Assembly (NCBI GenBank): GCA_013398615.1
Contig: VZSR01001685.1
Location: 28,501,937-28,565,936, forward strand
Source of the DNA: Brachypodius melanocephalos
Taxonomy: Eukaryota > Chordata > Aves > Passeriformes > Pycnonotidae
Reading direction: 5' to 3'
DNA length: 64,000 bases
The first letter of the stretch is position 1. The number at the start of each line of letters is the position of its first letter. Of this stretch, positions 11,884 to 22,600 are shown piece after piece. The notes below the pieces were generated by a model that made no database searches, was not told where the DNA came from, and saw only the letters and a program-made list of their open reading frames with translations. The translations under genes were made by a program, and so were the position numbers.

Positions 11884-14335
11884 GTAGGTAGTCTCAAGTG
11901 TTCGTGTATATGTATGCACATGTACAAGTGGGGTTTTATGGGGTTTTTCAGGTGTTTTGGTGGTTGGAACAAACTGTTCTCTGATTTGACATAATGTAAA
12001 TTGTCTTATCTTGATCTGAAATAGATGAAGATAAACATTTCTGGGATAACTGTGCCTCTTGTTTTCTTAATGGAAAATGCAGTGTCAATGAAGACAGGAA
12101 TTGCAAGATGATTTTGAAAGTGATGTGATAAAGGGATGCAGTGTATATAAGTATTCTATAGATAATGAAAAGCAGTTTTGGCTTAGCTTTACTGCAGTAG
12201 AACAGCACATCTTGGCCTATAATGCTGCATCACCATTTTCTGTGTGGGCACCCTGTTAATTCAACAATGGCACAATATCTTGGGGTAGTTCTCAAATGTT
12301 TATTTCGCAACTAGACAAAGCTATAGTATGGTATCTGCTTTAAGATTAGGAAAGAATTAAAAACATCTGATGCAGAAAGTAAACATCTGTCTGACTTGCA
12401 TTCTGCCAGTACCATAACCAGCAGTTCAGCTTACCCTGTCTTGTGCATGTTGCATAATTCAGGATTTGACTTGAGCACTTGTTTATCTGAGGATCCAGAG
12501 AAAGTATTATCTGTCTTGGGTATTTTGTAGGTAGTTTGTATCTAGTCTATAAGGAAATTAAGACTTCATAATAATATATGCTATATAAAATCCAAGATGT
12601 TTTTAGGGCAGTAATAAAAGCAACATAATGTTGGTGGTGAGAAAATAATAATATTTCTCCAAGCTGTGATTTTAAAAATCCCCTCATTTTGCAAGATGTT
12701 TTGTAGATAGACAGAAAAGGTTAGTACCTGGGGTGGGGTAAATTGCACTTCTCCGAGGTGTTGCACCTGGGTTGGGGCAACTCTTGGTATCTATACAGGC
12801 TGTTGGATGAACACATGGAGAGCAGCCCTGCCAGGAAGGATTGGGAATGCTGGCAATTGAGAGGTGAGACATAAGCTGCCAATGTGCTCTCTCATCCGAG
12901 AAAGCCACATGTATCCTGGGCCCCATCAAAAGCAGCATGGCCAGCAGGATGAGGAAAGGCATTCTGCCCCTCATCAGACCCCACCTGGAGCACTGCGTCC
13001 AGCTCTGCGGTTCCCAAAACGGGAAGGACATGGAACTGCTGGGGCTACTCCAGAGGAGGGCTATGAAAATGATTGGAGGGATAGAGCATCTCTTGAATGA
13101 AGAAAGGCTGAGAGAATTGGGGCTTTATTGCCTCACTGATGGCTATGCTCCTTCCTTTGTGGCTCAGCAGAGAAGACAGCAACAGTGGGAGTTAGTTGGT
13201 CTACTTCAGTTTTCTGTCCAGCATGTCCAGCAGTATCTGACCAGGACTTGTTGCTGAAGTTTTTTTTCCTTCAGGAAGATGAAGTCAGACAGTGTGAAAA
13301 CAGCTGTGGAGTAAGCTCAGTGCAGTTCTGTACTTTAACTGAAGTGTCCTTTCCCTGATGAAGTCAGAATACTTTTTTAAATTTCTGTTCCCCCCTCACC
13401 CTTCCCCTTTCAGTTCAACAAACATCGAACATTCTGCCTTGTGTGAAGTATTATAATGAGTCTAGAGGCTGAGGAAAGCACATGTATCAGCTGTACAGAT
13501 TATACAGCAGAGCTGAAATAATTATTTGTATCATGACCTAATCTCTTTTTCTCTCATCTGGGTGCTAATTTCTCTTTTATCTAAAATTTCAACTTTTCCA
13601 ATGAGACTTCAAATGAGATATTTAAGCATATAATTGTAATCTGTTGTGGGAACACCAGATAGGAGAAGGAAGTCTTCAACTTAATTTTTTCACAGATAAT
13701 ACATGGCTGCTGAATTCAGTTACTTATACAAGCAACATACTTCCAAATTCACAATCAAAATTTATGGTTAGTCAACAGCAGACTTCTAATTTTACACACA
13801 GACTCAAATACAGGACAAAAAAATTACCTAAGGGACTTGGAAAGTTAATGTAGGTTTTAATTGTGTTGGGAGGGAGAAGTCATGGAAGAAGAATTTTGCT
13901 CTTTGAATTCTTGGATATAATAACTCTTGCTTGTTCTTAATATTTCTAGGATTTAAAATTGTAAGAAACAATTTTCTAAACAAGTTATCTTATATGCGGT
14001 GTAAGGCTTTGCGCTGCTCTCATTGCTTCTGAGTCTCATTCTGTACGCTGAAAAGTCATGAACTGAGCACTCACCTATGTACAGGACAGGTGACCTGCTG
14101 AGCTCCAGTGAGGTGGTTTGTTTGTGGGCAGTAGCTCATATCTGTTGAGGAGTACATAAACAGATTTCCAGTAGTCTTTCCTTACTCTGAACTGTATTGA
14201 GTATCTTTTGGAAAAGTTAAAAATTGGTATTTTTATATTAGTGATTATTACTGTTATTATTAATAGTTTTCTAGTACTATATGCAACTGTAACCTGATAC
14301 ACCTATATTCAGCTGTTAAAATTTCTCTTCCATAG
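11884..14335 (+). other. ZBTB10: ZBTB10 intron (2.5 kb) splitting zinc finger 2
   Basis: This phase-0 intron runs from GTAGGTAG to TCTTCCATAG. It interrupts finger 2 between its two histidines (HSL|VH). The middle is occupied by a sense-oriented CR1 fragment. The rest is AT-rich unique sequence. Confidence 0.85.
12722..13123 (+). mobile_element. CR1 LINE fragment, truncated at both ends, sense
   Basis: The sequence follows the 3' half of the CR1 reverse-transcriptase ORF. One frame (from 12898) reads a CR1-like C-terminal stretch containing CILGPIKSSMASRMRKGILP and later RPHLEHCVQLCG and LLQRRAMKMIGGIEHL. The hallmark phrases 'cctggagcactgcgtcca' and 'ctccagaggagggc' are present. Homology stops after AGAGAATTGGGGC, so the usual CR1 3' tail is missing. 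It is an old, inactive copy inside the last ZBTB10 intron. Confidence 0.88.
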
Positions 14336-14641
14336 GTGCATAAAAAGGATAAAAAGTATAAGTGTATGGTGTGTAAGAAGATTTTCATGCTAGCAGCCAG
14401 CGTTGGAATAAGACATGGATCACGACGTTACGGAGTTTGTGTAGACTGTGCAGATAAATCTCAGCCTGGAGGGCAAGAGGGAGCAGACCAGGTGCAGGAC
14501 ACAGATTTCCCTAGGGATGAAGAATACGAAGAAAATGAAGTGGGAGAAGGCGATGAGGAGCTTGGCGATGATGTAGAAGAACAGAATGACCAGTCTCGAT
14601 GGGATGAAGGCGGGGAAGTTTGTATGCCTTTAGATGACTGA
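14336..14641 (+). CDS. ZBTB10: ZBTB10 terminal coding exon: end of finger 2, Cys-rich module, acidic tail, stop
   Basis: This exon follows CTTCCATAG in phase 0. It begins VHKKDKKYKC, which completes finger 2. A third, atypical module follows: CMVC, then IRHGSRRYGVCVDC. It has two C-x2-C pairs and one central histidine, as in ZBTB8-type proteins, instead of a classical C2H2 finger. After it comes a Gln/Gly-rich spacer (KSQPGGQEG) and a strongly acidic tail (DEEYEENEVGEGDEELGDD) ending in MPLDD. The TGA stop is at 14639-14641. The acidic tail probably makes protein contacts, which is inference. Confidence 0.96.
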   Translation: MHKKDKKYKCMVCKKIFMLAASVGIRHGSRRYGVCVDCADKSQPGGQEGADQVQDTDFPRDEEYEENEVGEGDEELGDDVEEQNDQSRWDEGGEVCMPLDD

Positions 14642-16529
14642 CAGAGCATATGACTCCAGGGTGCTGCAAATGGACATTTTATGGATTGACTGTTTGAATT
14701 TCTGGACTGAAGGCTTGTGAAATATGGTACAGGCTGGATGGTAGTTATGTTGCTGTGAAAATGTAGGGTCAAAGCCTTATAGCAAAAAAAGGATTATTAA
14801 TTTTTTTATGATATTTGCACAGGACTGTACAGCATACAACCGTTTGGTTGAATTATACAGAGTCCTCACATCTACAGTCAGTTATCAAAAGAAAAATGTA
14901 TTTTTTATTATTTATAGGCTATAGCTACTTGGGTCCTATTCAGACATAGTAGTAACTGTAATTATGTTACACATTCATGTATCTGTTTACATGAATGAAG
15001 AAAATTGCAACTTGGTATGGAAATACAAAGACAGCTTTCCCAAATCCACTCGTACTTTAGTCAGTGAATCAGTGAAGCTAATTTGGGCTAGTGGCTCATT
15101 TTCCACAAGCATGTCTTTGCCATACAAACCTTACCTCTCCCGTAATCTGATAGGTGAAAGCCAATCATTTAAATGTGTGTCACAGATATTGCCAACACTG
15201 TATTGAAATTTGGGTGGAAAGCTTTTGGCTCTGTGCTGGCAGGTGCTATGGGTGATAAGCACTGGAGAAGTTTTTAATGGCATTAATTTAGTGTCTGTTT
15301 TTAAAGAAGGTTGTTGTTGATTCATCAGTTTCAAAATGATAATGCAGAAGAACTGACCAGTAATGAAAACGATAGACTGATCAGAGCATGGGTAACTCTT
15401 GTGCCACTTAGTCAAAAGATACAGTCATGCTAAAAGATATCTGATGTAATAATGTTTCTTCCCTCTTCTAAGGCCCCCCTTCTCTCAAAATTTTTTTGAT
15501 TCCCTGGTGTATACCTCAGTCACACAGAATGAAAATACAAGGAATGGAGAAAGTGTCATATTAAAACAACTTTTTGGTCAATAATTTCTTACTTGTCCAT
15601 TTTTTGGCTAGTTTATGTGATGTGAATTGGACACTAAGGCTATTGAGCCCATCGTTCATCATTGAACACAAACTGTTTTTTATTCTTTTGTACTTCATGG
15701 GTTGTTGTTAGTATTTAATATAAGCAAATTACATTTAACTTGCTCATTTGCTGGAATTTTTTATTTTTAAGAAAAACAAAAAGTCCAAAGCAAAATATTG
15801 CTCTCTGAGCTGTCTACTTTTCAGGAGGATATGCTCCCTATGCTCTTTTTTTTTCCAGATTTTCTAGGAGGTATTGAAACTTGAATTTTTTGTAGCCACG
15901 TAGTTTGGGGGTTTTTTTCTTTTCTTTTCTTTTTTTTTTCTTTCTTTTTTTTCCCTAAGCTTGTAATATTGTACCAATGATTCAGGCCCCTTTCATAGGG
16001 AGGGGAGGGCATTACACCTTCACCTTAAACTCCTCTGTGTTGTCTAGCCTAAGGCAAGTGAATTCAAGCAATCATTGGAACAGTAAGTCTGATGTACTAT
16101 TATGTCACAGTGAGTAAATATGCAGAGCATTTGTCATGACACATAGCTAGGCCAGTGTGACAGTACTGTATAAAAAACAATTGAGGGTCACCATATTTTT
16201 CAACTTTAATTTTAAAATGACTATATTTTTTCCTATTTTATGTCAGGTAACTAAATTATGGTAGTTGTGTGGATAACTTTGAATTATGCTTTGGTGGACA
16301 AAATCTTACTGGTGCTCCATCTGATCAAAGTTGATATGTATTTAAAGAGACAGGCTTTACTGTTGTCCATAGAACAGTAACATAATGTTAAGACATTGTT
16401 TTTGCTGATTGAAACTGAGATGATAAGTTTGAACTACGGTTATATGGGAATTAAAATGCTTTTTTTATCATCCACTTGTTTCACTGGTAGTTTCCACATC
16501 ATTGTAAACCTGACATGAATAGTTTTTTT

Positions 16530-16551
16530 GGGGAGGGTGGGGAGGGTGGGG
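16530..16551 (+). promoter_or_regulatory. G-quadruplex motif in the ZBTB10 3' UTR, sense strand
   Basis: Five G-runs of three or four bases are separated by single-base loops (GGGG A GGG T GGGG A GGG T GGGG) and flanked by T-runs on both sides. Single-base loops are the most stable class of G-quadruplex. On the sense strand it would be present in the mRNA and could affect polyadenylation, localisation or translation. Confidence 0.75.
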
Positions 16552-16770
16552 TACTTTTTTTACACTGAAGATTACATTTTATTCTCATTGTTCTAGACTG
16601 AAATGAGTAATGTGTAATTCTGGTGGGGTCCAAAGTAGAAATTAGTTGGGCAAAGATGATACGAATGAAAAAATATTTTAAACGTTAAAGTAATGTTCTG
16701 CTTTGTGAATATGTAAGTATAGCATAAAGATTTTTCCATCCCATTTATCCCTTTTACAATTGGTAGATCT

Positions 16771-16798
16771 GTCTATATATATAAATATATATATATAT
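16771..16798. repeat. (TA)n-rich microsatellite
   Basis: Alternating TA dinucleotides with one AAA interruption. It lies inside the presumed 3' UTR. Confidence 0.85.
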
Positions 16799-17437
16799 CT
16801 GAAATTCACCTAAATCTGCTTTATTAGAATACTGCTCACTTAATGCATAGAAACTGGACCTGGCTCTACATTCTTAATGTATTTTCCCTTTTTTTTTTTT
16901 TTTTTTTTCTCTCCTTTTCTTTTGTTGGGATTTTTTCCTCAAGGTATGAACTTATTCTCTTGGAACTGAATCTTCTTTTACTACTTAAATCATTTATGTA
17001 TATCTGGTAAATTATGACCAAATTTGTTGTTAGACTGCATTACAGTAAATTGAAATATACACTTGGTACACTACAGAATTGTTGTGCTTTTGTTCTGGTT
17101 CTATTTGGAAAAGCAGGCTTTAGTAGACATTTGTGTTATTTATAACTGTTCAGTTATTATTCACTGGCCTTAATATTCTGTTGCATTTTGACAATCATCA
17201 TTTCCTTGGTAAAGCTTAACTGCTTGCTTTTAGAAGTTGCATGTAATTTCCCATGGTAGGTTGGAGAGAGAGGAGTGACTGTCTCTAGCAAATGGTGTGA
17301 AATACATCAATGAAGGTCCACTGTTCTTGTCTTGAAGAATCATAAGAATTTGGATGCTATCTCCAGTCTGGCTTTTCTGAATTGTTTTATTTAGAAGTTA
17401 TTTTAAATATGTTAGCTTGATTGGGTAGGTCTAAATT

Positions 17438-17443
17438 AATAAA
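17438..17443 (+). terminator. ZBTB10: Possible proximal polyadenylation signal
   Basis: A canonical AATAAA lies in the sequence TTAATAAAACAAAA, about 2.8 kb after the stop codon. The downstream region is not clearly GU-rich. It would produce a shorter 3' UTR that still keeps the G-quadruplex. Confidence 0.3.
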
Positions 17444-19231
17444 ACAAAATTTCTGAAGAATTAGTTCTGAGGGACAGCTCAAGTTTCTTCACCATTTTAA
17501 GAATTAGGAAGAGATTTCTCTTTGTGCAAGAAATTCTTCCCCTCAAGAAATGCTGAAGTTATGCTGTAGTAACACAGCAATGGATTTTGTCTGTTTTGAT
17601 TTTTTTTTCCATTTTAAAAGAAGACTGATGCCCTTAAAATGTCATATTTATCAAATGAAAAGACACTCAGTCTTTCATTTTGTCTAGTGATGAAATAATT
17701 CTCAACCCAAATGTGTGCAATTTGTGTATTTGGGCAATGCCACACAAGTAGTTCTATGAAAAGAATCATGTTTGTTGTTAAAACAAATGAAGTTTGTCTG
17801 ATGTTGGGGCTCCCCATTTCTCTGTGGGTTTTTGTTTGCTTTCTGGTCTCTTCAAGCGGTGGTGGGTATCTTTTAGAGATAATCATACAGTGCACTTTCT
17901 GGCAGGGCACTGTGATTCAGGACAAAATTTAAATTAGTCAATAAATCCACTTTAGATTCACTATTAGAAGTTCTGGGCAAAGTAGGTCAAATGATATAAG
18001 GAAGACACACAACATAAAATATGTTTGTCTTATGCCAATGTTACTATATTGCATTAGAAAGCATTTTTCAATTGCAATGACAGATGCATCTTGCAGGGAA
18101 AATGGCATTTTCCAATTACTTAGACAAATTTTGTAGTTCGGCTTGCAAACAATCCTCTAGTAAAGTAATTCTTGCCATGAAACCAGTTTTGAAAACCAGA
18201 AGTTGTATTTAGTTGTCTGTATGCATCCTAAGAAATATGAGCTGCAATTACTGCTTCCCATAGTGTACTCCTGGTTTGTGAGATGCATAAGCTCATGCAA
18301 ATGCAGTTTTCAGGTATCACTACATGTCACTGCTCTTTCTTCTGACAAGAATAAGCATTATCAAGTGAAGAAAAGTTGGGGGCCAGGACATTGGCATGAG
18401 GTATGCTCCCAGTTGTGGGTCACAGCAGTAATGCTGTTAGCAGAAGACGCTTTCCTTGCCTAGCTTTAGGTTGGTAAGGCTTTTAATAGGATTTGCTTTA
18501 ATGAGGCCAATCTCGGTTGTTAGCTTGCTTTTAAGTTTTGTTTCACTTGATTTTTCTTGTTCTTGCCACCCAGTAACACAAGTCTCCCACCTGTTCCAAA
18601 ATATTTGTGAAGTCTGCTGCTTCCACATAGATGCAAAATTAACTTTTGGAAGTACTGTACCTTGTTTGCTGTTCCTTTTTTATTTTGTTGTATTTAAATG
18701 GCTTTAGAAACTGAAATGAAAGCGAGACAATTGACACCACCACCAGCCCAAAAAATCTTGTGCCAAAAAATTGAAAAAGGAGCAAAATGTGGAGTGCAAT
18801 GTGATTTAAAAAAAGGCTGTTGAGTTTGCATTGTTACAATTCCTCTGGTTTGTTACTTGAATGTTTTGGACAATTCACTGTACTTTTCTCTAGCACTACT
18901 TGGTGACAACCTTCTGATGAAGAAGCTATGCAAGAAGCCCAGTTTTGAGTTTGTTCAGTGTCTTCAGAATGTGGTTCAGGCTCTGCAGAGGTAGTAGCAC
19001 TGAGTAGCTTTCTGTAGATATTTTACTGTAGATCCTTCTGTTAGCATCCCTCTTCACTGTGTGATCTGTTACCCATTTTTTATTTGATAAATGGTTGCTC
19101 CCTTGCCATTTATACATTTTAATAGCACATTACTGTGCATCACTGAACAGTGTGGTAAAGGTTATAAATATTGACACAATGGATAAAGAGAAGTAAGTTG
19201 GTTTTAATTTAGTATCTTTTAACAAACCTGT

Positions 19232-19256
19232 AATAAAATAATTCATTTGTAATAAA
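19232..19256 (+). terminator. ZBTB10: Paired polyadenylation signals, probable distal end of ZBTB10
   Basis: Two AATAAA hexamers lie within 25 bp (19232-19237 and 19251-19256), with a third at 19618-19623. They come after a long unbroken AT-rich stretch downstream of the stop codon. Without 3'-end data the true cleavage site is uncertain. Confidence 0.45.
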
Positions 19257-19623
19257 GAAAATACAGGTTTGAAATCCAGGGGGAAGGGGTTGCTGAGCAG
19301 AACCCTTTAACATTGACGATTTCATGTATAATTCACTATGGGTTTTAAAAGTAATTTTATGTGGGAAAAACATAAAACTACACTAGAAAGATCTTATGAC
19401 TTAAACTTGAAAATAAAATTGGCTTATCAAGTACTTTGTATTTGACATTATTGCAATTTGAAGTGAATGTTTTAAATAAGATATACGTAATGTTTCTTAC
19501 CTGAATCAATTGGGATTATCCACTTGAGGATACAGATATAACTAACATTTTGGTGTGTATACGTAATTTCAAGACTTCTAATACTCTGTGCACCAGTCTT
19601 TAAGTTACCATGCTGCAAATAAA

Positions 19624-22600
19624 TTGAAGAAATAACCATTTTATTCTATCTATTTTTCTGTGCCTTGCCTCCTCACCTTCCACAAGTAGATGCAGAGATT
19701 TCTTTGATGGCTAAGTGTTAACATTCAGTACTAAAAAACCCCCAACTTGCTGCAAATAATTTCTGCTTCTGACATAGAATAGAATTTATAGAAAATAGCT
19801 GTTATTTTAAGCTGTATTTTTAAACTTCTCTCATAATAAGGCAGGTTTAACCATACATTATTATGCTGACTTAAAGATGACTAGTTTCCAAAAAGCAGAA
19901 TCCAGATAAGGTGGTTATACCTAAAACTGGATTTTAGACAAAGCATTGCAAAGCTGAGCCAGATTGGGTACTTCAGCCCCAGTCTAGTTTATGGCAGAAG
20001 GTTTGGATCCCCTCAGAAATGCAGTAGTACTGTGTGTGCCCAAAGGCTTTCTCTTGCTGTTTCATTTCCTCCCTCCAGCTCCACCAACCTGAGAATTTTG
20101 GAGCAGGTGCTTTCAACTGGGTTTATCAAAATCTTCTTGTCTGAATAATGCTGGAAATGTGTTTAAACTGGTGCTTGGCTTCTGTTATCTTCTAAATGTG
20201 GGTTATTTTTGGTAGATTATACACAAGTGGGTTTCTTCAGTTAGATGGTCAGCCCTTTGGATCTTTGAAGGATTTGAACACTTTGAAATTTTCTGTTTAC
20301 CCTGCAGAGAAAGTTTTAGGTTTGATATCCTGAACAGGCAAGGCTGCATGTGTGTCTTGACTGGGATACCAGGGGTTACTGAAGACCAAAGGCCTCTGTC
20401 CAATTAGCTTTTTCTATTCCCTGGATCTGGACACTGTGCATCTGGTTGTATCTAGAGCATGTGAGGAAATGGTCTACAGGGGAAACTATAGCTCCAGTTT
20501 GGGAAGAGCCTGGAAAAGAACAGCTAGGCATTGAACAAACTTTGGCATTATTTTTAATTACCTGAATGGTGTTTCTCAGAGAATTGTCTTTAGACTTGAA
20601 TATATTTTAAGCTTGTTAATTGTGATACAGTAATGTGATTTTTTTGTTGTTGTTAAATGTATATAAACTATTATATTTTGTCTGAATATGTTAGGAGAAG
20701 AGCTTCAGAGTCCCCAGAACAGCATTAACTTTGTAGCTAGAAAGGAGCAGCTGCAGAAAATGTATGTTTATTAAAATTCAGCAATTTCAATCTAATTAGA
20801 TAAGAATTAACATTGGAACAGCAAGGAGCTCTAGAATATGAACTGCAAAGTTAGAGGAAGGATGGTGGAAAAGCCAGTGCTTCATGAATGTAGCAGCTTT
20901 GTTAACGGGCCTGAAGTCTGGGTGCATTCAGCAAGGAAAAGCTGAATTGCAGCACAGCTCAGCTGGTGTTGCTGTAAAACCCTTAACACTTCAATTGCTG
21001 GCCTTTAAACTATAGACCTAACATCAAACTGAAGTGGTCAGCTGCCATTTAGCTTGGAAATGTGTACAGGATTAACTGTTAAGAGATACCAAGCCTATGC
21101 TAAGAAACAGGCCCAATTATTTTCACATCAAATGAAGAAGGGTTTTTTGAGCATGTAAGAGCTTATACCACTTCAGTGCATTTATTTCCAAAAAATCATG
21201 CAGTAGAGGCATAGTATTTGTCCAGTTCCTTCAAAGATTCTATTGATACTGAATGCCAAAACTGTGAGCTTGACAAGAAGTGGTAGCTGCATCCCACTTC
21301 TGTAAGCTTAAGATGCATCTGGCTTGGAAGGGTTGCTTTTATGAGTCAATGTGTGCTGCATTCTCCCGAGATACTGTCTGCATAGGTTGCATCTTGTTCA
21401 AACTAGCCTTAACTTCCTCCTGGATTTAGATTGCAGAACATTATCAGTGAAGAAGTGTTACAAAATAAATCTTACCTGGGAATGTTTTTCTTGTTTTACA
21501 TTGCTGAAATGTAGGAAATAAATTTCTGAAGCATTACTTTAATTGAAACATTCTTTAAGTAACTATTTTCCTTAAGAAATGCTGCTTTGGTGAGTGACCT
21601 GCATGTGCTCTTTAGTTGTTGTCATGCCATCTTTCTGCAAGTTATCCTCTACATCCACTTGGAGATCACACTACTGAGGTCATAGGATATAATATTAATA
21701 TGTCTATACGTTTTTATGATCTTTCAGAAATCAAGGTAGTTGGAAGAGGGGAAGTGGGAAGGTTTATCTCTAACCTTTGAGTAACTGGAATTCAGGCAAA
21801 TGCTTGTTTTAAACCTAACAGACTTGATATGACAAGATGTTTTTAAGTTGCATGGGATATAATATATTATTCTGGCTAAGTTTGCAAAAATTATCATTGC
21901 CATTTTCAGTCATAGTTTTTTCAGAACTATTGGATTTATCTCAAAGTCATCTTTCCTATGATACCTCTAAGATAATTTGCAACTTTGGAAGATCTACTTG
22001 CTTTCTAGAAACAGCAAGATAAGATTTAATAATGTTTACAAAGGAGTTGCCAATAGCTTTCTGTTGATAATTATTCTGCTTTGGATTCCTCCTTGAATGG
22101 TGTTTTTTGCCTGGAAACGTGGAAAGCGACATGGTGACTATATACTCATAGGGCTAAAAAACCCCTTGCAATCTACAAAAAAAGGCATATATATTTTCAT
22201 ACTGGAAGCAGACTTCCCTTGGAATTTCTTACACCTTGCCCTGAAGCATTTCAGTTTTGAAATCAGCACAGTATTGTGAGGAGGCCACTAGTCAGTCTGA
22301 AAGTGTAAATTGATGCTCGTGCACTATTTAAATTAATAAAAGTATGATCTCATAATGCTGAACACTCCTGAGTGTGGTTGTCACTATTTGCACTGCTTTA
22401 ATAACTGTGGCTATTGAAGTGGTGTATGTGATTACAGCATTTGACAGGACTCTTGAAGCTGTTTTGTTGCCTTTTGTGCTGTAGCCTGCTAGGTAGTGTT
22501 TGGGAGGTTCTTTTGCCCTGTGTGTGTCATTTCCCCAAGTAGATCATTATCTTTTCCCTGAGATATTTCATAAAGCTCTCCTGAAACACTGAGAAAATTG

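Larger units (their letters stand above)
14642..19256 (+). other. ZBTB10: Probable long 3' UTR of ZBTB10
   Basis: About 4.6 kb of AT-rich sequence follows the stop codon, with no transposons, no credible ORFs and many T-rich tracts. It runs to a cluster of AATAAA signals. Mammalian ZBTB10 also has a multi-kilobase 3' UTR (family knowledge). An upstream AATAAA at 17438-17443 could give a shorter form. Features inside are a G-quadruplex motif at 16530-16551, a TA-rich microsatellite at 16771-16798 and poly-pyrimidine tracts at 15910-15953 and 16887-16915. The extent is inferred, because no transcript data are available. Confidence 0.6.

Noticed and set aside
12684..13257. Frames of 78-115 codons on both strands in the last ZBTB10 intron
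   Set aside because: These are CR1 reverse-transcriptase remnants and their antisense shadows, truncated and without a full ORF.
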